Under the pieces are notes generated by a model. That model made no database searches. It worked only from the letters and a program-made list of their open reading frames with translations, and was not told the origin of the DNA. A stretch of DNA of 64,000 nucleotides from Ipomoea triloba (Eukaryota; Streptophyta; Magnoliopsida; Solanales; Convolvulaceae): the NCBI RefSeq assembly GCF_003576645.1, contig NC_044929.1, positions 19,582,974 through 19,646,973 of the forward strand, given 5' to 3'. The first letter of the stretch is position 1; the number at the start of each line of letters is the position of its first letter. Of this stretch, positions 24,607-36,149 are shown piece after piece. Made by a program: the position numbers and the translations under genes.

Positions 24607-27600
24607 CTATTGTGTTGGCCTGACCTGGCAATAGTATTCCGCAGGTGTATTTGTTGATGCATTGGGGTACGCGAAGCAAAGATTCAGGGATGTCACCTTG
24701 GGAGCTGTCATGGGAGAAGTTGAAACAGCAACAGACTTGGTGGTAGCTGGAGTTGAGAATCCTGATGATGCTGCCGACAACATTGCTACCATGTTTGTAG
24801 TGCTAATGTGACCATGTCTTTGGCTCCCCCAGTTTAGCGGTCCTTGTGAAGAACACATCTCCATCCTTCTCTCACTTGCCATTTGCTGCCAATCGTTAAG
24901 CACATAGCCTAAGATTAGATTAGACTAGACTTTCACAACAAAAGTAAACTCACCGAAAATAATATGAGTGTGTTTTATTCATGGGTTTACATACTAGAAA
25001 TGAGAATTAAAATTATAATGTTTGGTTGATAACTTTTTAAAACACAACTATGAAATTTGATTATTCCTTAATTTAAAAACTCATTCCCTAATTAAATATG
25101 GGTATCTTTCTATCTTATTGGTTATCTGAGTTTTAAGTTTAGATTAGTGCTTTTAGATATTTGTTTTGATATTTTTTTTATATTCATATTGGTGCTTTTG
25201 GATGTTATTATATTAGGATCAATTGTCTTAATTTTTTATTTTTATATTTTTAAAATCTTTATTTTCATTATAGGGTCATACATAATCACACATCAATATT
25301 AGTAATCATTCCAATTCCACGGCAAATTTTAATGTGGACCATGGTCCAAAACAATGCCGTTTCTTTTAATGAAAAGAAACAGAACCCGTTCTGTGTAATT
25401 AGCTTTACTTGTATAATATATTCAGTATCATTTTATATACATTATAGTTTCATTTCAGCACAATTATAGTTTCATTCGACATTTATACATACAGTAGTCT
25501 TATTACAGTAAGACATGTTACTAAATTTCATTTTATACACACTATAATCTTATTACAACACAACTAAATTATAATTTTAATTCAACTATGGTTTTATTAG
25601 ACATTATAGACTCAAATATGTGAAACTGTTATTTAGTTTCATTTTATATACACTGTGTGAGACATGTTATTCAATTTTATTTTATACATACTGCAGTTTC
25701 ATTTCAACACAACTAAAGTATCATTTCAATTCAATTATAGTTTCATTTGATAATATAAACACAATATGCGACACAGTTTTATTTTAGATACACTCTAGTT
25801 TCATTTTGTTATGAACACACAAAAAATATGAGATTTGTTAAAATGTAACGGTTTTTTTTTTTTTTTTTTTTTTACTTAAAAAAACGGCGCCGTTTTCGGA
25901 CCATGGTCCACAAAGCTCTGTCGACCATGGTTCACAGTATAACAAGCGCAATTCCACCCTATTACCAAATATCCAAAATACTTTTACCAAAACCCGTTAC
26001 CATTATCAAGTATTTGATTCTTATTCCCTCGTGCGAACCAAACACACCCTAAGTGTATTTCAAGAAAGTAAAACTTCTGTCACATGTCCAAATTTTATTG
26101 GACTAATAAATGAAATGAATAAAAACTATAGCTCATTTGTTTTTCAAAACCAATCACAGATTCACAGTATGTCATATCAATAAAGAATAGCGTGAGCGTA
26201 CTGGTAATATTACTCATTGGTAATATTACTATTAAACTCGCAGCACAAGAGACAGTTGATTTAAAAACAAGTCTCTGCTTGGGAAAGAATATGCAGTGAA
26301 AGTATAAAACAACCCAAAGGTAAGCAATTTTATTCTCAAGAATAGTCCACAGCTTACCTCGGATTTAGGATAGACATTTGAATAGACTCCAGTGCACAGT
26401 TGAGGTTGTTCAGATGGTATCAATCTTGCATTGAGATCTGGACTAACAATTTTTGTTTCGCCAGATTTATCCATCTGTCATTGAAGACCGTAAAAGAAAT
26501 CAATGACTCTAGCTACCGGAAAATGATGCAAATACATGAATAATTCATGGGGAGTATTATGTAGACATATAGTTTGGAATATACATCTGATGTTCCTGAA
26601 TGGAGCATGTGGTACTGGAGATTTCCTGTGTTCCTGTTTTCTTTAGGAGAAGAGGTTATAATCCCCAAGTTCAAATCAAGATCATGCTGGCTACCTGCAT
26701 TATTGGGCCAAGACAACTCATAAGTGCAGAGTTTCATGTACTCGTATTATTGTACTCCAGTAATTAAGGTCTTGCAGTTAGATAAAATATGATGATTGAT
26801 GAATGTAGGCAGGCATATACCTTCATTTAGTGGGTCAGAGAGTGTTTGCCCATCATATGTATTGGGGTCAAAGTTAGTAACAGCCTCCCTCCCATTAAAT
26901 TTGATAGCTGCCTTATCATAAGCCCTGATTTGCAGAAAACAAAAAGGGAATATTGGTTGAATGATGCATAATTGAGGGTAGTATTCAAATTATCAGAGAG
27001 AGGACAATATATGATCTTTTGGCATTAGGACCTTGCAGCTTCTACTTCACTGTCGAATAGCCCAAGATAAATATACCTGCAATGCAGCATTCCAATCCCT
27101 TTTATGAATACTGGGTTCCCAATTATTTCTTCTTCAATAGATTTGTCAGGGTTCAACCCAACTAGCTTTTTAAAATTTTTAACTACACTGATACTGACAA
27201 TCAACCATAGATTTTAAGTTGCTTACTTTTTGCCTAGGAGCTGCCCCATCCGAGCCTCCCATCTGCCACATTTATGCAGTGTCACTCCTCTGAATTTGGA
27301 GGTCCCTCTTGAGAAACCAGTGCTCTGGCGGCGCAGCATATGTACAAATTCTTCTTTATTCAGACTTTTCATCTGCAGTAAAAGCACAAATTTCACAACC
27401 CTTACCAGAAAACTCAATAGATTCATATGAAACAAATATCATTTCCAACAGTAAGTTCAATTAGGTGACTATGCAGTATGCACCAATGATCTGAAAAAAT
27501 TCATGTGAAAAAAAATATCATTTCTAACCTGTTTCATTCCATCCTTATATTCACTTATACTGAAATTTATGTCAGCATCAACTCCCCGGAATTTAAGTGC

Positions 27601-28546
27601 TGCTAGATCATATGCTCTGTAACATAAAGATTAAGAAATTTCAGGGAAGTACTACTATGAAACTGGAGATTGAAAAGCATAACAAATCAATCAATCAATT
27701 TACCTAGCTGCAGCATAAGCAGTGTCAAATCCACCTATCACAACCCAACACAATAAAACCATCAAAAAAATTTCCCAATTTAGAAATTCAGTACAAAGTG
27801 CCAAAAAAAGGCGAAGGAAATTAACCCAAAATGAAGAGTAGTTAAAGTTAGCTCTCTCCATACCCAAATATACTTGTTTGCCGGAGTCCCTGCATCAATT
27901 AATATGTATATAAATAAGTACTCCTTAACAAATAGAAGCTCAAATTTACAGGATAACTAAAATTAGTATATATGATTCTATACAAACGCATAATATCATC
28001 AGTATGAATCCAATAATTAAAAATCGCTAACCAGATATGCGATTCCCATCTACCGGTTCTTCTGTAGAAAGTGACTCCTCTATACTGTGAGCTCCGAGAC
28101 CTCGGCCCTCTCCGGCTCTTTTTCACCTTTTGCGGCTGAGGCGGCGGCGGCGGCTGCTGCTGCTGTTGCTGTACCCTTCCGACCTCTACTTGACAAAAAG
28201 AGAGATTCACCTCCCTGTCAGGCTGCCCGGATGCTTCGCTCCGGTTCAATTCGCCGTCGCTTACCGGGAACAGCTGCCGCGTCACGAAAACCGGACGAGT
28301 CACCGGCCGATTCTCGTAACCGTCATCGTTTCCTCTCCCGGCTTTGAGGATCTCAAAATTTAAGGAAAACACGTCGCGGCCGCGCGTGGAGCAGGTGTCT
28401 TCCACACCGGCATTGCCGGATACCTTGGCATTCATCTGCGACGAGTGCGAGCTCGTCGTCCCGGATTCATCGGCTCTGGAACCTTCCCGAAGCCTCTCAT
28501 ATGCACTCTCGTCGCAGTGCAATACACTCAAATTGAGATCTAACAT
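24607..28546 (-). CDS. TOE/RAP2-7-like: APETALA2-like transcription factor, TOE1/RAP2-7 type (10 exons)
   Basis: Two-AP2-domain nuclear repressor of the euAP2 clade, controlling flowering time, phase change and floral identity downstream of miR172. Exons on the minus strand: 28546-28032, 27889-27864, 27734-27704, 27616-27529, 27372-27227, 27076-27032, 26924-26821, 26694-26585, 26474-26358, 24924-24607 (499 residues). Start: MLDLNLSV, the conserved TOE N-terminus with an EAR-like DLNL. Then a Gln/Pro tract, basic nuclear signal [12 protein letters not shown] (142-153), AP2 domain 1 (155-210), AP2 domain 2 (247-305), EAR motif LDLNL (324-328) and the miR172-encoding AASSGF (445-450). Exons 2, 3 and 6 are only 26, 31 and 45 bp. 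The last acceptor (24925) was chosen because it alone keeps frame with exon 9; the stronger-looking TTAG at about 24909 would shift it. The family call is secure, the last splice site moderate. Confidence 0.92.
24756..24776 (-). promoter_or_regulatory. miR172 target site in the AP2-like coding sequence
   Basis: The plus strand reads AGAATCCTGATGATGCTGCCG, which equals miR172 (known sequence AGAAUCUUGAUGAUGCUGCAU) except for one position giving a G:U pair and the last two bases. It encodes AASSGF in frame, as in all euAP2 genes. It predicts miR172-directed translational repression or cleavage. Confidence 0.93.
25334..25942. mobile_element. MITE with GGACCATGGTCC ends inside AP2 intron 9
   Basis: The left end 'gtggaccatggtccaaaacaatg' is inverted at the right ('cggaccatggtccac...ggttcac'), with 'aaacggcgccgttt' palindromic sequence near the right end. 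The interior is a low-complexity array of 'tatagtttcattt' motifs. It splits an older MITE whose right part ('aattccaccctattaccaaa') resumes at 25953 and recurs at about 39554-39655. Confidence 0.6.
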
Positions 28547-28930
28547 CACTACTCTCAACTCTCAACTCCGTAAATATTAATCCACACACAGCGATCAAAC
28601 CGAATATATATATACGCACGTATACACACGTATATCTGTATATACAACCGTTAGCTTAAGCGTTAAGTATATATGGATCGATCAAAGAATCTTTTCCAGT
28701 TTCAACTGTGTAACAAAAGAAAGCGGAAGAATCGGATGAGAGAAACGGAGAAAAACTTGAACCTCTATAGACGCCGATGATCGGAATTTTCATATGCTTA
28801 AACGCACGATGAACTGTATCGGAAAAATATCTTGTCCTCTCCTCCTGATCATCGGACTATAATATATGTTATATAGATATAGGTATAGATATAGATATAG
28901 AGAGAGAGAGGGTAGGAGGAGCTGAAATGC
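28547..28930 (-). promoter_or_regulatory. Promoter/5' UTR region of the AP2-like gene
   Basis: Region upstream of the start codon, with TA-rich 28596-28650 and GA-rich 28890-28920 stretches. No element can be assigned with confidence. Confidence 0.35.
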
Positions 28931-29730
28931 GTACAGGAATCATCGCCGACTGTATGATACCATGAAGAAAACGTAGGAGATTTTTATTTTTATTTAAACT
29001 TTTAACTTTTTATTGGGGAAGACATTGGCCAATTTGGTAACATAGTTAATTTATTAATTAATTTTAATTTAATTGACAATTATTAGTTATTTGACTTAAT
29101 TAAACAATCAATATAAGTGTTATTAATTAACTTTTTGTAACAATTTATTATTGTAAAACGTTAAAATTTAAAAAGTTGTTCAAAACAATTTTTTTTAAAA
29201 GTTTTTTAAGAAAATCATTTTGTATGTGCTTAATTGTTAGCGAACATTTAATTTACCAAATATCTTTTTACAATCACGTAATGCTATCAACTAACCAAAC
29301 TCACTAACTCAATCCGCTAATAACTATTTATCAAATACCCTCATTATAGTCGAACGACATAACTGTGGCTCTTTACAATATTATATTGTAACAGAATCAT
29401 TAGTAAAACAAATAATGTTTGATTTTTACCACACAATATTATTAGTTTCACGAGTTTTATTACACGCTTCTCAATGAAATATTATTTTTATATTTATAAA
29501 TTAATAATAAATTGGTCGATTTCACCGGCTGAATTAAATTCAAAATTTTAAATACTTATGGTTCTATAAAATAAAAATAAAAATGCGTGGTGTAGGCAGT
29601 TGCGTATTTCCTTTGGTTTTGCGTGGGTCCACTCAAGATTTATATATTGTTTTCTTCTCTATTATTCTAAAATTGGTTTTCAAGTTTTAATAGAAAAATT
29701 CTACATATGGTAAGTTTTAGTTAAGAAATA
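28931..29730. other. AT-rich intergenic DNA
   Basis: Nothing recognised. Open frames are short and low complexity. Confidence 0.5.
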
Positions 29731-29739
29731 TGCATGTGA

Positions 29740-30180
29740 GAGTTTATTATCGAAATGTTCTCTCGACTATTGTAAAATTATCAATTTAATCCTCGATAAT
29801 TATTTGTGTTCAATTAAGTTCTTCGATTTTGAAAATTTTAACCAATTTGGTCTTCCGTTTATTTTGACGTTAAAATCGGGACCAAATTAATAATTTTGCT
29901 ATAGTCAATGGACCAAATTGATAATTTTGTTATAATCAAGGAACCAAATTGGTAATTAATTTTTTACTGAAATGGTCCCTTGACTATAGCAAAATTACGA
30001 ATTTGGTCCCTTGACTATAGCAAAAATTATCAATTTGGTCCCGATTTTAACGGCAAAATAAACGGAGGACCAAATTGGTTAAAATTTTCAAAGTCGAGGG
30101 ATTTAATTGGGCACAAAAAATTATCGATGACCAAATTGGTAATTTTGCAATAGTTGAGGGACCATTTTGGTAATAAACTC
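29740..30180. mobile_element. Foldback MULE-type MITE with perfect 9 bp target duplication
   Basis: Almost the entire 441 bp is one inverted repeat (arms about 29740-29958 and 29962-30180) starting GAGTTTATTA and ending TAATAAACTC. It is flanked by TGCATGTGA (29731-29739 and 30181-30189). Long terminal inverted repeats plus a 9 bp duplication are the Mutator-like signature. No coding capacity. The arms contain iterated 'accaaattggtaattttgc' motifs. Confidence 0.85.
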
Positions 30181-30654
30181 TGCATGTGATAAAGATAAAA
30201 AATTTGTAACTAGAATTTTGTAAGTAATATAAGTTGTGAATATAGACTTGTTCATATATTTAGAATATTTTAAATAATTATTTAAAATATTATAAATAAT
30301 TTTCTAAAATTATTTTTTAATTAATTTTAGCACCATACCAAATAATTATTGAAAACTTTTAAAGTGCTAATCAACACATATTTGATTTTTACACCGCAAA
30401 TAACCTAAAATGAACAGAAAAAGTTGAGTTTGTATCGGATACTATGGAAGTAGTGTCTCCATAATATTCTATACAAACCTAAAACTTCTTTCAAACTTTA
30501 CGATAGAAATACCGTAGATTTTCTCTACTATTCGCGCAAGAAAAAATCGCAACAATTTCTAGTCACATAATTATTTGGGAATTACTTGTAAGTTGTTTGA
30601 TTCTTAAAGGTTTAGGCCTACAAACATGTTATACAGTTTTGGAATTTTACTTAA

Positions 30655-31380
30655 GGGAAAATGACACTTTTTCCTCCTAAGTTATGTGCATATAGCACTT
30701 TTTCCCCCTAAGTTATTAAAGTGGCAGTTTTTCCTCCTCATTTATTTTAAAAGTAGTAGTTTTTCCCCTGAAATGTTAAATTGACATTTTTTCCCTTAAA
30801 AATAACTATTTCATTTTTTTTTATTCTCCAAACAACTATATTACTAATATGCATGGAAGATTACGGTTCGATACGAACCTAATCGAACACCGTAGCAATT
30901 GCACTTAAAAAATATGGACGGTTACGGTTACAATTCAAAACCGAAAAAATAAAATAAAATAATTGTTAAATTTAGACTATTTTTAAATAAGAAATAAAAT
31001 TATAAAAATAAATAAATAAGTTTTGATTGGCGGTTCAAAATCGAAATTGGAACCGAACCGTACTGATTTATCAAATAAGTGTTTGATCATTTTCACTATA
31101 TATGACTGTGGTTCAGTTCCGGTTTACGTTTCAACAATTATTTAATTTTATTTTTTCGGTTCTGAATCGTAACCAGAACCGTCCATACTATTTCGGTATG
31201 ATTGCTACAGTGTTTGGTTAGGTTCGAACCGAATCGTGATCATCCATACATATAAGTAATAATTTGTTGGAGAAGAAAAATAATGAAATAATTATTTTTA
31301 AAGGTAAAAATGTCAATTTAAAATTTCAGGGAGAAAAACTGCCACTTTAATAACACAGGAGGAAAAAGTGCTATTTTCCC
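30655..31380. mobile_element. Foldback MULE-type element with perfect 9 bp target duplication
   Basis: Arms of about 310 bp (30655-30975 and 31070-31380) run inwards from GGGAAAATGACACTTTTTCC and its inverse. They enclose a short spacer with 'gaaccgaaccgta'-type motifs. Direct repeats TTTACTTAA flank it (30646-30654 and 31381-31389). Non-autonomous. Confidence 0.85.
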
Positions 31381-31389
31381 TTTACTTAA

Positions 31390-32450
31390 TAATTTTGAGA
31401 AACAACCCCTCCATATCTAAATTAATTTTCTAGACATTGTGGAACTTTTTGTGTTGTTTTTTTTTTTTTTTTTTTTTTCTAATTTCATTCTAACTCGTAG
31501 TTTTGAACTTTTTAGTAAGATATTAATTATTATGAACGCTTTCATGACAAATTTGGTATGAATTCATGTCAGTTTGACATATGATTTGATGAAATGCATT
31601 TTCACTTCAAAGTAGTAAACTCATTTATTATAGTCGTACTCGAGAACAACTCAACTGGTCAATTGACTTAAAATAAGTTGAGAGTTGTGGCTTTGCTGGT
31701 CACATGAGGTATGAATTTGATTTTGTTGAGAGAATACTAGTGTACAAGCATTTGGATGTATATATACCGCTTAAAACATATTTAACAATTTACGTTTTCT
31801 ATTGGTCATAAGCATTAGTAAACTATGTGAGATTTTTCTATATGTGAGATGATATTGAATTCGGACAAACGTCCCGTCATTATTTCATCGCTTTGCCCTT
31901 TGGGGAAACTGGAATTCCAAAGCAATGCAAGGAACAACTTGTACTAATTAATGCTCTGCGTTTCTTGAATCTACTTCCTTGCTTTTATCATGTCCTTTGT
32001 TTTAATGTTTGGCATCCTCAAATATCACGTGTCTGATTCACCCAATTGTGGTCTCCTTTCTACATCATCTATAACTTCCAAAAATAGCCTACAATAAGTC
32101 TATTTATTTAGGGAAAACTGAGCCATGTGTCTCACACGCAGAGTTTCTTTTAAATCTTTTTAAAGGGTGATTTTTTTTTTTCGAAACATTTTAAAGGGTG
32201 TTAAAATTTAAAAGTGTTGAAATCTCATAGGTTAGAACCATGCCTCAGGAAACAAATTCAAACCATTGATTTAGTAGATTTAACGATTGAAAATAAACAA
32301 AATTTTGTAATATTTATAAAAATGACACCGCTCATTTTAAAAAATTGTAATATTTATGAAAATGACTTCACTTATTTTCATCCATCAAATCTTGCAGATC
32401 AATGATTTGGATTTATGCACAAATTCTCACCTAGGAGTGGTTTTCATATG
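31390..32450. other. AT-rich intergenic DNA
   Basis: No gene or structured element recognised. Confidence 0.5.
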
Positions 32451-32551
<101 letters not shown>

Positions 32552-32559
32552 CAAGGTAC

Positions 32560-33600
32560 TAGCCCGATTAAGTATATTCTTGATCTTACATGTCAATAAA
32601 GCAGTAAAAACAGTCAAAAAAAGCAACAGCAAAGAGAGCAAGTGGAGCCGTTGCAAGAGCACTGCATCATCAAAGAGCAGGAGGACACTTAAGCACCACC
32701 TCATTAAAGAATAAGAGTTATGGAAGGTCAACGCACTTATGGAAGAGAGTGTCTCAATTACTAAGGAGTCAGGACGTACACTTATTGAGAGGAACCATTG
32801 TAGACTTGTAGTTATTAGGAGGTCATTGTGCCTTGTAACCGTTAACTGTTATTCATTATAAAACCTGATCCCTTGTAACAGTAGGGGAGACACACTCTAT
32901 AACTTGCATTCAGACTCTGGACTCTTAAGCAATACAATTTTGTTTATTTACAAACATACTCGGTGACATTAGTATCATCAACTTGTGCTTTCATTGAGAG
33001 TTTGAGATCAACTCTCAAGGAAGCTATCACGTACACCCATCTTTCTCGAAACAAACTAAAGCAATGACACAACCTAGATTCAACAACGTTCATGGTTCTC
33101 GCAACCTCAACCCCAATGGCAATGCTAGTAGACATTCCTGATCGATCTCCACGACCAAATCAACAACAACTGTGACAGAGGGCAGCAAATGCTCGGAACA
33201 CCAATTTTGCCTGTGGACCTCCAGACAAGCGTCTATGCCATTCAACAAGCAAGAGTAGCACTGACCCAAGCCACCTGGTGGCATGAGTGCATAATCTGGT
33301 TCCCCGGTTGTTACCCCAAGATGAGGTTGAGGTGATATCATCGATGCGGGAGGAACCCAACGACGAGGAAGAATGCATGCAGAGGGCGACTGACCTCACT
33401 CCTAAGGAAGAGGGGCTGAGGGTCAAGGCCAATGTACAGAAGTAAGGGATGAAGGTGTTCAAATTGAAGGGTCAGGTGGAAGACTTGCCGGTTCTAAGCC
33501 TGTCCTAGAGCAGTTGGGCGAGAGACATTGGTCTAGGAGAGAATAGGGCCACATCTAAGTGTCGAGGGGTTATATATCAGAGGACCACACCAAGACGGAA
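32560..33600 (+). mobile_element. Degenerate LTR retrotransposon: LTR-like 5' part and gag start
   Basis: 32560-32990 resembles a U3-R-U5: a TATA-type TTATAAAACC at about 32855, 'ccttgtaacagtaggggagacac' leader wording, then '...ttagtatcatca' and 'cttgtgctttcattgag', a gypsy-type junction. A short frame MTQPRFNNVHGSRNLNPNGN starts at 33065 and ends after 25 codons; further Glu-rich scraps to 33470 look like decayed gag. No protease, RT or integrase was seen. Confidence 0.55.
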
Positions 33601-33762
33601 CCAGGTCAGTGAGTGTAATAGCTTGATAGGCGGTTGTGTAATCTTGCATAGCTCCCACAAACTACACATGAGATAAGGGGAAAAGGGGCGGGGTTAGTTT
33701 TATAAATCATACAAACTTAAAAATTTATAATAATGATAAAATTGACCACATATTTGTTTTTA

Positions 33763-35586
33763 GAGAAAATGCCCAAAATGGTCCTCCGACTATGGCCTTT
33801 TCTCAATTTCATACCTTAAGTTTCAATTGCACCTAATGTGGTTATTTGACTATTGAAAATTAGGCCAAAATAGTCATCCGTTAACCTACCGTCATCCAAG
33901 CGTTAAATATGAGGACAAAAAAGGGAATTCATCTCATTTGTCCACTTGTTTCATCTTGAAGGTTTAATGGTCATAGTGGGCCAAAAAGGAATGGCTCATC
34001 GGTTGCCATGCGTCCTCGGCACGTATATATATATATATATATATATACTCTATACACCATTCAGGCGGTGGCAAGACATCAAGAAACCGGCTGTGTCAAT
34101 CGCCGAAAGATCAAGCCGTGCTCGGCGTCGCCAGCATACCGCTCTCCTCCATCCAGCGCCGCGTCGACGATCGCCAGGTGATTTCTAGATGGTTCACTTT
34201 CGAAGATCAGAACGAAGAGAAGAGAGTTTACAAAGGTAGAGTCCACCTGAGGCTATGTTTCGACGGCGGATATCACGTGATAGAGGAGGCAGCGCATGTG
34301 TGCAGCAATTATCGTCCCACCGCCAGACAACTCTGGAAACCGCCGGTAGGTACCATCGAAATGGGAATCATTGGATGCAAAAATCTTTTGCCGATGAAAA
34401 CAATGAGAGGTAAGGGCTGTACCGATGCATATACGGTGGCCAAGTACAGCAGCAAGTGGATTCGCACTCGTACAATCTCCGATAATTTGTGCCTTATATG
34501 GAATGAGCAATACACTTGGAGAGTATATGATCCCTCCACTATAGTCACAATCGGAGTGTTTGATAGTTGGAACTAATTTTGCTGTCTCCGGCTGGATTGA
34601 AGAAAATGGGGGAAATTGAATTGGCTGCGAGGTTTGTTCGTTTCACTCCTACACTCAATTTCCTGCACGTATATGCGCAACCAATGCTGCCAATTATGCA
34701 CCACATTCAGCCGCTGGGCGCGGTCCAACAGGAGTCATTACGGACGGTGGCCATGAAATTACTCACAACGCACCTGTCCTCGGTCTGAGCCGCCGCTAAG
34801 GCGCAAGGTCGTGTCCTACATGCTCGACGCGAACTCGCACTCGTTCAGCATGCGTAAGGTGCGTGCGAATTGGTTTAGGATCATCAATGTTATCGCGGCG
34901 GTTATAGATGGGGTGAAATGGGCGAACGACACACGCGTCTGGAGAAACCCGATGGCCACTATTCTCGTGCACGCCTTGCTGGTGCTGCTGGTGCTGTTCC
35001 CCGATCTCATCATCCCCACCTTCGCATTCTACATCTTCATGATTGGCGCGCGGAACTACCTGTTCCGGTCTAAGGACAAACTCAACCACTTCGACACCAA
35101 AATCTCACTGGTAGAGTCCATTGATTGCGACGAGCTGGACGAGGAGTTCGACGGAGTTCGACGCGGCTCTCGATGGAGGAGAGCGGTGTGCTAGCGATGC
35201 CGAGCACGAATTGCTCTTTCGGCTTGTCCATACAAACTTGCAGAAGGAAATATGTCTAACTTGTTGGGTGTTTTTTTGCAGGGATATTGGCGATGTTGGT
35301 GTTTCTTGGATTTATTATTCATAGTCATAATCTAGCACAATTTGACTGGCAAAATTTAAAATAATCTACATGACATCAGACTTGACGCTAAAATGACGCC
35401 ATAATACTCTGTACTATAAATTTCCTATTTTACCCTCATATTTGGCGCTAAGATAACATCAAGACTAACAGAGGACCATTTTGGCCTAATTTTCAATAGT
35501 CAAAGGACCACATTATGTGCAATTGAAACTTAAGGTATGAAATTGAGAAAAGGCCATAGTCGGAGGACCATTTTGGACATTTTCTC
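33763..35586 (+). mobile_element. Pack-MULE-like element carrying a captured MCTP gene fragment
   Basis: Terminal inverted repeats of about 160 bp (33763-33920 and 35430-35586) begin GAGAAAATGCCCAAAATGG and end CCATTTTGGACATTTTCTC. A perfect 10 bp direct repeat TTTGTTTTTA flanks them (33753-33762, 35587-35596). Long TIRs with 9-11 bp duplications define Mutator-like elements. No MURA transposase lies inside; instead the interior is a host gene fragment (34115-35170), GC-richer than its surroundings. That fits the Pack-MULE definition. A (TA)n tract is at 34023-34048. Confidence 0.88.
34115..35194 (+). pseudogene. MCTP (multiple C2 domain and transmembrane protein) fragment, broken
   Basis: MCTPs are ER-plasma membrane tethers at plasmodesmata. 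34115-34574 encodes LGVASIPLSSIQRRVDDR, KGRVHLRLCFDGGYHV, RPTARQLWKPPVGTIE and GKGCTDAYTVAKY, i.e. the end of one C2 domain and most of the last C2 domain, then stops at GVFDSW. After an internal deletion, GLKKMGEIELAARFVRF resumes (34594 on). A frameshift near 34785 is followed by RRKVVSYMLDANSHSFSMRK and the first hydrophobic segment, TILVHALLVLLVLFPDLIIP (PRT_C domain). A 10-base local duplication (gttcgacgga) near 35150 shifts the frame again, and the similarity ends. The first C2 domains and the last membrane segment are absent. Confidence 0.88.
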
Positions 35587-35699
35587 TTTGTTTTTACTAA
35601 AACTTACAATCATTGATGAACCTTGATAGACAGTTGTGTAATAGCTTGCATAGCTCCCACAAACTACACAGGAAATATAAATCACACTAGAAAGACCCT

Positions 35700-35810
35700 A
35701 TGTAATAGACTCGATTGAGAGTGTGCTGCCAATAATTGAATTTGTGACCTTTACATACGAGAGTCACGATCCATTTACTTTTACGTCCCTTTCGGGGCCA
35801 TTGTTATTTT
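35700..35810 (-). repeat. SINE-like repeat, family 2 (candidate)
   Basis: Minus-strand order: cccgaaaggg, a GTAAATGGATCG A-box-like stretch, then GGTCACAAATTCAATT as B-box-like region and 'tctcaatcgagtc' tail. Same layout as 1071-1185 and 51625-51765. Confidence 0.45.
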
Positions 35811-36145
35811 ATTATTTTAATTTTTAAGAATGTTCCTTTCACGGTTTAATTAATGATATGTGACTGTTTCATAGTGCAATGGTATATGTGAACAAATGTT
35901 TAAACACAATTTTACATATAAATAATGTTGCGGTTTTTATTTATTTATTTTTTTATTATTTTTTTTAAGTAGTTGTTGGTATAGTTCATTGGTTTACATT
36001 AGTTAATAAATATTTTTTAAAAAATGTATAAATTGTTATGTACAAATTAAATGACATGATTATTTTTTTTCATACAACATCTGACATCCGATATTTTTAC
36101 CAAATTAAATTTAATATGAACTGTTCACTTATCGACTATCCCAAT
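35811..36145. other. AT-rich intergenic DNA
   Basis: Nothing recognised. Confidence 0.45.
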
Positions 36146-36149
36146 TATA

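Noticed and set aside
28087..28363. Plus-strand frames opposite AP2 exon 1
   Set aside because: Antisense shadows of a GC-rich coding exon, including the reversed Gln/Pro tract.
27899..28558. Start of the AP2-like protein at 28558
   Set aside because: That codon is TTG, not ATG; the conserved N-terminus begins at the ATG at 28546.
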